Shown piece by piece: positions 52,401-63,224 of a stretch of 64,000 bases of DNA; position 1 is the first letter of the stretch; each line of letters opens with the position of its first letter. This stretch comes from Glossina fuscipes. Its lineage: Eukaryota; Arthropoda; Insecta; Diptera; Glossinidae. The notes below the pieces were generated by a model, which searched no databases, had not been told where the DNA came from, and was given only the letters and a program-made list of their open reading frames with translations. The position numbers and the translations under genes are program-made. The stretch covers positions 1,072,293 to 1,136,292 of the forward strand of contig NW_023998517.1 of assembly GCF_014805625.2 (NCBI RefSeq). The letters are read 5' to 3'.

Positions 52401-52494
52401 CTCCACGTAGATTGTACAAAGGTTATCTATTTCTTAACTAGTTTTCATCTTTCAACAACTTTTTATTCTGTCCCTTTAACTATAATATCACCCA
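49471..52494. other. Non-coding AT-rich stretch
   Basis: No gene. A TAAT-rich patch lies at about 50900-50985 ('agttaattagattt', 'ttttaattatagc', 'taagtaattaatttt'). A 94-codon frame at 51354-51638 has balanced composition but no recognisable family. 'ggagtcgaaccc' at about 51657 mimics a tRNA B box on the minus strand, but no T stem or A box fits. A-rich tracts lie near 51884-51894 and 51918-51928. Confidence 0.5.
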
Positions 52495-52618
52495 TCACTC
52501 AGGTGTCTCAAGTGAGTAGAGAGAAAGTAGTGGGTAAGTTTTATGTCTTTACCGACTGAGCACTCACTATAGCTACGAGCAAAGTTGACTCTACCGCAAT
52601 GTCCGTGTTCGTGGAGAA
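52495..52618 (-). repeat. SINE-like dispersed repeat, copy 4
   Basis: The minus strand reads 'gtagctatagtgagtgctca' then 'gtcggtaaag'. Upstream is 'gcggtagagtcaactttgct', as in copies 1 and 5, and downstream is a pyrimidine-rich stretch. This copy has the best A-box-like sequence of the family (tgctcagtcggt). Confidence 0.68.
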
Positions 52619-55121
52619 AAATGTCCATTTCTAAATGTGTATCATATTTTCGGACAAGTAATAAAAAAACAACAATTCTCAGGTGTTTTTCCTCCAAGGC
52701 TTTCTGTTCCATAAATACTGTAAGCATTTTAGTAAGTAAGAGTCTTGTAAATTTTCACTCCTAACCCGTGCATTTAAGCCTGAATCAGATCTGTAATTCA
52801 ATTTTTTTAGGTTTTGCAAGTTCCGGTGGCAACCAATAAAAAAGTGGTGCGTTGACTACCAAACGAACAGACATGAATTCACAATCTTAGGTCTTAGATG
52901 CTGTTCCAAGAGCTGTTCGATCGTTTGCAAATTTAATATTCAGTTGAGTGGATCGGCATAACAGTTGTGATTGCAATGTACACAAGACTTTATTGACAGC
53001 TTAAGGGTCGTAGTTTCTTGTATATTTGAAGGCATTCTTGGGGTCAAACCTTGACTTTGCATTGCAAATGCAACCGCACTTCTTGGCGTTCACAAAATTT
53101 CGATCATGCATTACAGCAGCAGAAAAAATCCGCTTTATTCATTGTGTTATTGTGTATATGCTTATCATCCAAAGTTCAGTTTAATTGTCTTAACAAGTCG
53201 CAGCAGCCTCTTACGCTAGGAATGGAACCAGAGTTAAAGACGTGGAATTTTTTTTATTTGCAATCATTTTCTCCATTACTGTACAAGAAACAATATAAAA
53301 TGATGTAAAGTTGAACAGCGTTGAACTGTTCAGTGATGAGGGGAAACTATCAATTATTCTACATATGGAATTTATTTATTTATTCTTTTCATTTGTCGTA
53401 AAGTGCGCTTTTTTTATATGCACTCGTATACAACCACATGGATCGTTTATTGTGTGGTGCTGCTAATATAAAATAAAGCAACAACTTGTTTAGTTCATCT
53501 GACCCATGTTTAAAAAAAATAAATAAATAAATAAATAAGAAAGAAAAAAGCAAAACCAAACATATACGCACATACGTGTATAAATATAAACAAATAGTAG
53601 TTTTTTCGTACTACTGCCGTTGCTGCTACTACTGCTGATACTTATAGAAGTTTGTGTTCTTGTTGCTAGCGATTGTTGTATTTAATGCAAGCAGAGATTT
53701 TGTAATCGTAATAGTACGGATGATTTCAAGCATCTTAATCAATTTGTTCTCTTTCTCTTATCGTCGCAACGTGGCTTCCACCACAAGAGACCGTAGCTTT
53801 ATAGCTCCCTTAGTAGCATTCAGTGTCGGTTAAAGTTTAGCTTTAAAATTTTTGCATCCAATCTGACTTCAAGTTCGTTTTACCAATCGAATCAGGCGAA
53901 TCAGAATTTGCCGCCACGCCCCATGCAGCCATAAATCTTCTTATAATTGAAAGTAACAGTTGTTCAACTCAATGTTTTAACCCCTCCCTTTTCGTCCAAA
54001 TTTTGATAGGCTTGACTTTTGAGAAATTAAATTTAGCAATCATTACACATATTATTTAATATGAAAGGCATTTAATTCAACACTTTTCACTTGCCCAAGA
54101 ACTTTCTTAAAATCATTAATCAATTTGCTGGAAAATTTTTGCTAGAAAAAATTATTCGATTAACAACCAATGCGCCCACAGTCTCATAAGAGAATTTCAC
54201 GAGAGCGGCAAGCACAGCTAGGGCCCTGTCTTTTGCATCACTGCATCACTTAGATATATCAAATGATTCTTAGTTTTTTTACGCAGTTCCTCGATGTTTT
54301 TTGGTCAACACTTTTTGTTGAAGCAGTTGGACTTAAGTAAGACCAAAATTGTATCCAATATGAATTCACTTAAGAGCCTCTTTCATAAAATTATTTACTT
54401 TTCCGCATACGGCAAGAGAAGAAGGACAATAAATTCTTTTACATCACATAACATAGCCAACAGAAGCCAGCTATGAACGGCGTAAATATATGGAGCATGC
54501 AGTGACGAGTACAGAGCACTCAAGATTCGTCTTAATATAAATGTATATAGTTTGCACTTCTTAGTTTCCTTTTGCTTACAACATTCGTCAAGTCACATAA
54601 ATAGATTCTCGTTATTGAGTAAATCATATCACTAAACGTATATATATACGTATTGAGATGTACGCATACATTGACAAGACACTAAAAGATTTATGTATGA
54701 ATCAATTAAATGCGCTAATTAAATTGCAATTATAAGTACAATTTGATTAACATACATTATAGCTAATTAATTATGTTATTATCCAGTGAGACTACTATCG
54801 CACCGAATATACATTTATTGGTGTTTGGTTATTATACGTATTAGTTCTCGTATTATCGGCATTATTCTAATGACATATATATGCAAATTATTCTTGGCAG
54901 GTATTTACTATTGACAGGTTGTGTATCGTTTCTGTAAGTGAAAGAAAAGCTCATTTTTATGTATTATAATTACAAAAAAAAAGTATTGAGCTCTTACGAA
55001 ATCATTATACATTCTTTCATTACGCAAATATGTTGGTAATATATCCATATTATTATCCATATATATGGGCAGTCCGTATTGCGACCTAAAAGACCTATTG
55101 TACCAGCTCATGTCTTTAGCT
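52619..55121. other. Non-coding AT-rich stretch; TAAT-rich patch at right
   Basis: No gene. It contains an (AAAT)n run near 53513-53538. A dense run of ATTA/TAAT cores occupies about 54700-54780, including TAATTA at 54716-54721 and TAATTAATTA near 54763-54773. TAAT is the homeodomain core, but in AT-rich DNA such clusters can be chance. Confidence 0.5.
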
Positions 55122-55349
55122 TTACAGTTTTACGATTCTTATCAATCCCGCCGCTTTCTTTCGTCCTGAGGATAGTATTTTATCAGACGTTATAAAGTGT
55201 TCGCTAAACGTTTCATCTCTGATTCTGCCGATGGTCTTGCATTGGTGCAAGGTAGAACGGGACATTTCGCTCGTCTCTTGGCAGAATCTGCATAAATCGA
55301 TATCGGAGATACTATTTACGACCTGTGCAGAAGCCGCGTATATCCACAC
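55122..55349 (-). pseudogene. Non-LTR retrotransposon ORF2 C-terminal fragment
   Basis: The minus strand is open for 75 residues and ends at a natural stop. It contains LCRFCQETSEMS, then TLHQCKTIGRIRDETF, then DKILSSGRKKAAGLIRIVKL. This matches the carboxyl tail of ORF2 in I/Jockey-like elements: a zinc-knuckle-like 'CRFC..E.E(T)SEH.L..C' block, an 'R.R...(L/F)G' block and a final 'LL.F(I/V)..' helix. The histidine of the knuckle appears replaced (SEH corresponds to MSR) while three cysteines remain. The reverse transcriptase and endonuclease regions that should lie to the right (55350 onwards) are absent. A 5'-truncated or broken insertion is the likely explanation. Confidence 0.7.
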
Positions 55350-56284
55350 ACCTTCGCTATTAAGAGTAGCTATTGGCTACGGGGCTCAATATTTTTTAGA
55401 TTATTTAGTTTTGAAAATACATTTGAAAATTGAATTTTACGTAAAAGTAAAATTTATGCTAGAAAATCTAATGTGATACTATGCCGCTCGCCGTCTATTT
55501 AACTAACGCATAAAATACATAAAATTTATTATAAATCTTATACAAGATTTATCGATAATTATTTAAACATTATGCCAAGAAAATTATGTAAATATTCACA
55601 AAAAGAAATATAATACAGTCAAGAGAAAAAATTCTCGTGTGGATTTAAAAGATTTGCATTTTTTTCTTTTTTTCACTTTTCATATAAAAGACAACAAACT
55701 CAAACCTTATACCGTACGCTAAACAGTGAGAGGGAAAACATTTTTCTACATATTTTACAATTTTCGTTACAAATTCATTGAATCGGGTAGTTTAGAATGA
55801 ACTAATAGTCTGCACTGCATTAAGGCTTACTACGGAGGCTATAACAGATCCTTTGCGATACCTAGGGAGAGACCTACAATATCCAAGGCAATTAATCTGA
55901 AGTGGAAGTGCTATATATCTTATCCTTCTTAGTGCACAACAGTTTATGGTTTTTAACGAAAACCTGCGAAGATTGTAACCCTTGCAGCAAAAATCAAGAC
56001 ATTTTGCCCCCTTTTAGCGGCCAAGCAAAAGCGGAGCGATGAACGATTCTATACCGTTGTGTTTAATCCATTCGAGACCAATTGATCACAGTTTGTGGGC
56101 AATGACAACGAACAACAGTTATCAGACATTCATGATTTGTTTTAGATTAAAGATTTCTGTAAAGTATAATAAGCAAAATTTGGCATCGGTTTTATTTAGC
56201 CCCTAAAATGGCAGATTTTTTTATTTCAGAAGCATCAAGAAGGCGAATTTAAGTTTATGTTAAACATTTGCTTTGAAGTCAGAA
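55350..56284. other. Non-coding AT-rich stretch
   Basis: No gene and no continuation of the retrotransposon reading on the minus strand. The T-rich tract near 55660-55680 is the only low-complexity feature. Confidence 0.5.
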
Positions 56285-56445
56285 ACGAAAAATAGAACGG
56301 ATAGATGGGCAGACGGTCGGACTTAATAACTCTCACTAAGCCAAGTAGAATATTTTTGATCAGTTCCAAGTTCCAACATTGTTCTCGTAATGCTTCAATA
56401 TTGCGAAGGTTTCGTTCGAAGGTTTTATTTATATAAAGTGAGAAA
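56285..56445 (-). mobile_element. TATACC-type dispersed repeat, minus relic
   Basis: In plus spelling it reads 'gcagacggtcggacttaa', 'tttttgatcagttcc', 'gcttcaatattgcgaaggtt', 'tcgttcgaaggtttta', then 'tataaagtgag'. This parallels 'cagacggacagg', 'gatgctgaccaag', 'gaagctttcttctgggc', 'gcgaacgttttgataaagtg' in copy B (29.45-29.56 kb). It is strongly diverged. Confidence 0.45.
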
Positions 56446-57359
56446 TGAGTCCGAAAATAGAAGAGATTCGGCTACAAAAACAGTCAACCACACAAAATTT
56501 TAAATATCTACGCGTCATTAGGCTAGAGCTTGTAGTAGCCAAGCAAGGGCCTTCCGAAGGACAAGAAAAAGGTTGTCAAGCAGTCAATGGGACACGTTTT
56601 TTAATAGGAAACGATTTTGTCTTCCGTGGTCGTTTTAAGCTCCTTCGCATCCAATAGGTACTAACCACTCAAATAATTTTACCATTATCTGGTTTTATTT
56701 ATGTTCGCATTTAAGAAATAAATTTCGAAAATTACGTAAATATATCTCTGCAGAACGAACGAATTCTAGAACAAAGTAAAACGCTACGCAACTGCAAAAT
56801 CGTCTTGTTGCTCTCTCTTTCTTTTGCATCCAAGATGGCGGACAATTGATAAGGGCGGTGTTTTCGTGCAACCATTACTAAACAAAACATCACTGCCATA
56901 ATTGCAAAACTTTGAATGGATTAGAAAAATGCAGGTTTTTAGAAAAGTAAAAAATTTTAAAAATACAAGAGAAGGAAATTCTTATGCATTTTAGGGCATT
57001 ACTATACAGTAACTATGGAAAATTGTTCTTATATATGTATAATAAAGTCTGCATTTCTCTCTCATCGAGCGATGTGATTTAGGCAGTTATCTTCTTCCGT
57101 TTCTAATACTACAAAATTTCCATAAAATTTTTCGGAGTCTCGAACGATGTGAGACTCCTTGTAGACCTAGGGGTTTGTCTATATGATTCTGTGCCCAAAA
57201 AGAGAGATCAACATTTAATTCAAATTGTACGATTACATCAAATATCGGAAAAGGTTTTTTTTTTTTAAATCGGTAGCACTGTGGCAGCCATGTGTGCCAA
57301 CAGTGTGTGTCATAAACGTGAATAGTGTTTGAACTGCGCTTGCTTCTGTACGACACAAA
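56446..57359. other. Non-coding stretch with a leader-like patch
   Basis: No intact gene. At 56811-56850 a CT-rich run is followed by 'gcatccaagatggcggacaa'. This has the look of a 5' leader with a start codon (ATG 56835-56837), but the frame stops after four codons (M-A-D-N) and no exon or donor site follows convincingly. The minus-strand 118-codon frame at 57087-57443 has no recognisable family and overlaps the mariner relic. Confidence 0.45.
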
Positions 57360-57695
57360 AGTATTTTTTCCGATTATTTGCAATACGTGCGTGAAGAGAT
57401 GAGTCTTGACTACCAACCGGTCATAAAGCAGATTATTGAGCAAATACTGTGCAAAAACCCTGCCAAGACCGAAGAAAGCGCTCTAAAGTCGCTCAAAAAT
57501 AAAGGTAATGTGAATAGTTTTCTTCCATTAGCTTGATGTTGTGCACTATGAATTACGTCCGGCGGGCCAAACTGTTAATAAGGAATATTATTGGATTTTG
57601 AGGATTACATTGAAGGCGACGAAGTAGATTCAGAATGATGAATAGATTTCAAAAGAAAAAAATTAAATTGGTCTTAGTTTTTGAACGAGGGGTAT
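57360..57695 (+). pseudogene. Mariner-family transposase relic, internally deleted
   Basis: Landmarks of mariner transposase appear in order, with frame changes. LPRPKKAL*SRSKIKVM begins at 57460 and VFFH*LDVVHYELRPAGQT runs to about 57573. VNKEYY follows (57574-57591), equivalent to the 'VHHEFLPPGQTVNKEYY' block before the second catalytic aspartate. Directly after it (from about 57599) comes EDYIEGDEVDSE with two stops, which resembles the carboxyl end ('YFEGD..(D)F'). The middle of the catalytic domain is therefore deleted. 'tttttgaacgaggggta' (about 57679-57695) looks like the right inverted repeat of such elements. The amino-terminal half and left end were not found. Confidence 0.75.
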
Positions 57696-58301
57696 TTCAA
57701 AATAAATTTTCTCAAATAATTTCACACGTTCGCGAATATGGATGCTATAGCACTGAAATTTCAAACCATATTCTATTCATTTCATTTTACAATAATTTGT
57801 TGAAAAATTCGTAAATGTTGTAGCATTCATTGTATATTCAATATGACGTTCTGATTATGCCTCCCTCACAGAATATTTCTAATCCGATTTCAAATAACGT
57901 CATAGTTTCTCTCTTTTTACAGCTCACTGAAAGATGGATCAAGCATATTTCCCTGAATGTCTACGTTAATGCCACGGAAAAATCATAATTGTAAGAACTA
58001 TACGCAATGGTAAGCACCTCTTATGCATTTTATTGAACATAACCGCAACTTTTACGCGAATTATGAACTAAATATAGATCAAAGTATGAAACTTTAGATC
58101 CATAGGCATATCCAAAAACTATAACAACGTCTTTTCAAACACTACCTTAGGATAATAACAGTTTTTTCAAAGGTATCCTACACCTCTAACATGATTGCTC
58201 TCAAAAGAGTCGCTCCTTCGTTGATCAGCAAAAAAACCAAACACCACAAGGCTATAGCCCCTGTTAAGTCTCTTTGAAAGAAAATATGCGAAAATTAATT
58301 A
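57696..58301. other. Non-coding spacer between two mariner relics
   Basis: AT-rich, without coding sequence. A polypyrimidine tract followed by 'ttttacag' at about 57905-57921 looks like a splice acceptor, but no exon downstream reads open in any useful frame. Confidence 0.5.
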
Positions 58302-58527
58302 TTGGATTGTCCAGAAAGTCATTTCTTGCTGAAAATGAAAGATTAAAGCGCTTCACGTAATCACGAGGTCTTAGCGACCTCATGAGTTGCTTTCCGACGG
58401 TTTGCTTCAGTTAACGCCTTTTGGTTTGTCGTTGATTTGTTTCAATTGACAATGAATTTGTCTGTGAGAAAATGCAATTACAGTCTTTTTAGAAAAAAAG
58501 AGACGAAATGACTTTTTGAACAACACA
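58302..58527. mobile_element. Short element with mariner-type terminal inverted repeats
   Basis: The left end 'ttggattgtccagaaagtca' (from 58302, preceded by TA) continues 'tttcttgc'. The reverse complement of the right end reads 'gtgttgttcaaaaagtcatt' and 'tcgtctc'. Over about 25 bases the ends agree at most positions, sharing 'aaagtcatttc' exactly. 'TTGG(A/G)TTGTCC(A/G)(A/G)AAAGT' is the kind of end seen in cecropia-group mariners. The 226-bp body codes for nothing, so it is a MITE-like deletion derivative or a solo internally deleted copy. The right-hand TA is not clear. Confidence 0.7.
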
Positions 58528-59224
58528 CTTTTAGTTTCGTGGTAATTGTGGAAATTGTTTTTGATAGAAGTCGATTGAATATTTCTTCTTCAATGTGAAA
58601 CACAAATTATGATCCCAACGTAGAAATTAAGAACTATGACGAACAGACGAAGTAAAGATTCCGTGCTAAGGTCGATAAAATTATTCGTTTTTAATTCTTA
58701 AGTTAAACAATGTCATAGCATATTGCGTATAGGAATTGTTTGTCCGCACTCTTCCATCTCGGACTTTTTTCGATTTGTTTTTTTAATTCTTTTTAAGTTT
58801 CGATTCTATTGTAATTTGATTCTATTGGATCGAAGGGTCATTAGAGGAAGTCGAAAGCGTATCCATTAGGAAACTCATTTTTTTTTTTTTTTTAGGAAGT
58901 TCGGAACATTTCTAGATTAAGCAAAACGTATGCCATAACAATGGAAATGCTGTTCTTCTCCCAGCGCTTACGTTCCGATTTTCAAGCGAAATAGATTCAA
59001 TTAATCGAGACGAGAAATGAAATGAAGAATAGAGATTATGGAGCAGAATTTACTTTACTTCATTGATTCAGTGCTTGAAAGGAAACATTCAATCATTTCG
59101 CAGCGCAAACCTTGAACACTTTGCACCATTTCTGTGTGGTTTGGTTTACGAAAACGTAGAGTAAGCAATGACTTTTTGAAACCTTCTTGATACGTTAGCG
59201 AACAATACAATATTTAAGTAAACC
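58528..59224. other. Non-coding AT-rich stretch
   Basis: No gene. A poly-T run lies near 58879-58895. Confidence 0.5.
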
Positions 59225-59460
59225 CTCTTAGACTTCTCATTTAGTTAACTGCGTCGAGTTCTTTAGCGATTTACTCGTATATTCGTCAAACGCTGACTGT
59301 TAGGTCGAATTGATAAAATGACAAACATATTTTGCTAAAATACATTAATATGAGAAACACACAATCATAATGATAAAATATGATGCGGACGGATGGACGG
59401 ATGACGACGCACACAGCTAACTAGTTACATATTAAAAGCGATTCCAAGACTAAATTACAT
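59225..59460. repeat. Two-copy dispersed repeat, copy 2
   Basis: Partner of the repeat at 49205-49470, same strand and same order of blocks: 'agttaactgcgtcgag', 'tctttagcgatttactcg', 'atattcgtcaaacg', 'gcggacggatggacggatg', 'agctaactagtt' and 'aaaagcga'. It is somewhat shorter in the middle than copy 1. Confidence 0.6.
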
Positions 59461-61681
59461 AAATAGCTCTAGTAGAACAATAAATAGGTTTAAATCATTC
59501 AAAGAAAAAGAAAAACTTCACCGATTGCTTTACCGCGGGCGTTTCAATTAACTAATTCTCGCTACTGAAAATATTCTGACATCAAATTGCAATAAACCAG
59601 AACTATAGATAAACTACTTGTTATAGAGATCGGAAATTATTTAAAAACATTAAGCAGAACTCTGCCGTGTAACGAGAGCGAAAAGTGGACGATTACTCTA
59701 CTGCGCTCTAACGGGTTGATCAATAAATTTGAGGCACTTTTTCATTATCGTTTTCTTTACTTTCGCGACTTGGAAGTGTAGCCTTACCTTAGGTTGGTGA
59801 ATTGATTGATATTCAGCAGTAGATATATTCGTGGAGAATAATTTCTTTAACTAGCGTTGGAAAGTTTAAAATACTCTTCTTCGTTTAGAAGATATGATTT
59901 CGTGTTATTTATTTATTTATTTTTTTTGTTTTGTTTTAAATTAATATCACAATATTTTGAAGATTTTATTCAAAATTTACAAATAATTTAATTAAAATTT
60001 TTATTTGGTTGATTATTTTTTAATATTTACAGTTTTTGAAGGAATTTTATCTTCTTTTCTGTTTTATTTACACGATATTCTTATGGAATTCCGATAAATG
60101 TATTTATTTTTAAAATTTCGATAGAATTTTTTATAAATAGGAAATAAAATTGTAAAGATTTGCACGGTAATAATTTGATGAAGCTTAAGAATGATGAGAA
60201 ACGTAGAATAAAGCACAACAACAATAAGATGCGAAAGCAAATATAAATTTCGATGTTGACGCGAAAATTTTCGTTTTCTACCCATAAACAATTTATTTCG
60301 AAAAAGAAAGAGAAAACAAAATAAAGGAACAAAAAAACTTTTAATGATAATTGAAACTTTTTTTTAATGTTATTATTGTAAGTTATCACTGCGCTCTTAT
60401 GATAATAATAATAATAATAATGATGATGATGATGATGGTGGCAAAAGGTATTTGACGCTCGCTTGTCTTATTTCCTTTATTTTTGTTTGTTTGTGATTTC
60501 GCTTCTTTTTTTTTTATCACTTCGAAAAAGAAACAACAAAACCGCTGTGGGTCATTTAAAGTTTATCAGTGCGTATGCGGATTTGAGAAGACGACGAAGC
60601 AACAGCGACTTGAGTTGATACTTTGAACAAGACCGTGTATAGTTTTTGGGCAACATTGTTGTAGTTGCCTCAATAGAGCATCAAGTGTTGTTGTTATTGG
60701 TGACATTTTTCATGAATTATTTATTAATTTATTTATTTATGTTTTTTTTTTTTTTTTTTTTTTTTTTTTGGTCTGGCTTCACACAATTGAATTTAAAAAG
60801 AGTTCAAGGTTGGCTTTGATAAGAATTTAAAATTTAAATTTTACTTTTTAATAGAATTTTTATAAATCTATGACGATTGATGATTGTCTTTTCTTTTACA
60901 CTTGGACAAAAGCTCAATTTGATATTTTGTTTATTTTTTTTTTTAATATATTCTTAACATATATTTAAAATTAATTTAGCAAATAAAATTAATTCTTTGG
61001 TTATGAAAAATTCAGTTTTCTTCGTATTTTCCAAAACATTTTCACATTTTTATTAAAAATTTTCCTTCGGTTTTTTTTTGTTTTTTGTTTAATTTATTCA
61101 CTTTAGTTCGGAATTGTTTTTCATTTTGCAATGCAAACTTCTATTTATGTATTTTTTTAATTTCTTTTTTAACAACTAAGCTCCGAAGGAAGAAAGTGTT
61201 AAAAATTAAAGTTTAAAAATTATAAAACGAGATGTACAATTAAATATATATTTATTTTGCTTGAATTAATACAACCGGGAGGGGGACTTAAGCGTTTTGA
61301 AATACTACACGTCTATTAAACACGTTCATTCAAAAACAACTAAACAAACGCGCTAACAGTGAATTCACAACGAACCTCAATACTTGTAAACATTCCAATA
61401 AATCTATTTCGCATGTTGCTCCAGTCAGCACATACACTCTGGCAACATTTGTTGCTGGTTTACTGGGAAAATGATGAATTACTTAAGGAAATATGTGTAA
61501 ACAAAATAATGAAAAAGAAACAAGAAATACCAAACACGTAGCGAAACGCACACATACAACCAATAATGTTTTCAATTCTAGTTGGAAATCATTTGTTTTG
61601 TTTACTTCGAAGCATTTCGGCAACACGTTGACTTCATACGCTATTGCAATGTTGTTTGTTCTCATGGAAATGTTGCAATGG

Positions 61682-61719
<38 letters not shown>

Positions 61720-62433
61720 GATTTAACTAACATAAAGCAGATATATTGAATTTATAGCAACATTTCAATTTTGTTTTTCTTTTCATTGTCTTTCTCGCTT
61801 TTTTGTATTTAATTGGCGGTGTTTATTGTTTGCCTCAAATACCCACATGTGTGTGCCACCTATGCTTACTTACTGGATATATTTTCTCGGTTTTCCAGTT
61901 TGCGTGAATGGTAAACAAAGCTTATTATTCCGTTTGAACATTTCAGCCAAACAGAATTGATTTGAAATCTGGCCTATGTATGGCTGGTATGAACATAATG
62001 ATTAGTGTACGCATTTGAAATGAAATTTAGAAGGAACAGATCGACGTAAAAGTCGATAAAAGTTGAAATTTCCTGTTAGTAAAGAGAAATTTTGTTACAC
62101 CAGTCAAGCCGCCATCAATTCAAGTAGATTTTATCAACCGTTGATATGTCGATAGACCTATGAAAACTATTTCCATTTTACTCTCCGCCCATTGAAATCA
62201 AATTGCGAGTCTTCATCAGGTTGGATAAACCTAGGAATGAGGTTCAATGTCCGAGATCCTTTTATACACTTTGATCGATTGTTAGATGTTTTTAAGTTAT
62301 CTCACTTTTGGCGCCGACTTTTTTTTTGTAATAACACTAACCACACATATTCCATATTCCCTATTCGTGTAACACGGTGACGTTGGGAAAAACGTGAGAC
62401 AAAGTAACAGTAGCTACAACCTAGTGGATGTTA
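59461..62433. other. Non-coding stretch with low-complexity tracts
   Basis: No gene. It contains T-rich tracts near 59906-59936, (ATA)n/(TGA)n at about 60402-60437, a long poly-T at about 60741-60769, T-rich patches near 60930-60943 and 61072-61090, and (TA)n at 61684-61718. The stretch 59.9-61.3 kb is extremely AT-rich. Confidence 0.6.
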
Positions 62434-62515
62434 CGCCTTCACCGACTAAACACTCGGTATCGCTACGATCAAAGCAGACTCTACCGCGCTTGAGATTTGA
62501 AACCGCGAACACTAA
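62434..62515 (-). repeat. SINE-like dispersed repeat, copy 5
   Basis: The minus strand reads 'gcggtagagtctgctttgat', 'cgtagcgataccgagtgttt' and 'agtcggtgaaggcgtaac', matching the core of the other four copies. 'gcggtttcaaatctc' beside the core is B-box-like, but it lies on the wrong side of the A-box-like stretch for a normal tRNA order. Confidence 0.65.
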
Positions 62516-63193
62516 TTTCTAACACTAATGCACGTTTCTGTCAACGAACGGACGATCAGAAACATTAAATCAATTCAAAATTCTATGCAAAGGAGTAGTG
62601 GGATTAATAGCATCGGTAATACCATATGTGATTTTTTTTTTTTTTTTTGATAGGAAATCAGTCAAAATACGTATATAAAGATCAAAGTTCTTAAGTTGAA
62701 TTCTAACGACTTGATGAAAAGAAAGTTTAAAACGCATATGCACATTCTATCATCCATCGAAGCGAACGGACTCTTCATCCGTTAAAACGCAGCTTACGAA
62801 AGGGTTACGCTTTTAAAGAAAAAAGAAAAAGTACTCAAGCGTTTTCTAGAGGAAACTTTCTTCTGTGTCTTCTACAAGAAATGTAAAACATGTATACGCC
62901 TACAGTTGGCCTAACCTTCCCTCTACCATTGTTATCTAATAGACGTCACTATAAGTTGGTAAAATTCAACAGCAAATAATGTAAAGAATCGTTAGTAATA
63001 ATAATAAAAGGATAGCGTGTATCTGAAATTCGTTTCTGTTTAAATGAAATTTTTCGCTTTTGTTTTTTTGGTGACTTGAAAAGAATTTAAGAAGAAAACA
63101 ACTTTAGTTTAGTATGTAGCACGTGTTTTTATTCATTCATATGTATATGTATAATTCTGTGCATTTTATGCTTCAAATTTTATATACATACTT

Positions 63194-63224
<31 letters not shown>

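Noticed and set aside
57087..57443. 118-codon minus-strand frame
   Set aside because: No recognisable family; it overlaps the mariner relic on the other strand and is within the length expected by chance.
57402..57504. Possible first coding exon with ATG and a good splice donor (MSLDYQPVIKQIIEQ...)
   Set aside because: Adjacent frames read as mariner transposase landmarks (PRPKKA, VVHYELRPAGQT, VNKEYY), so this is a frame-shifted transposon relic. Joining it to the acceptor at about 57921 gives an immediate stop.
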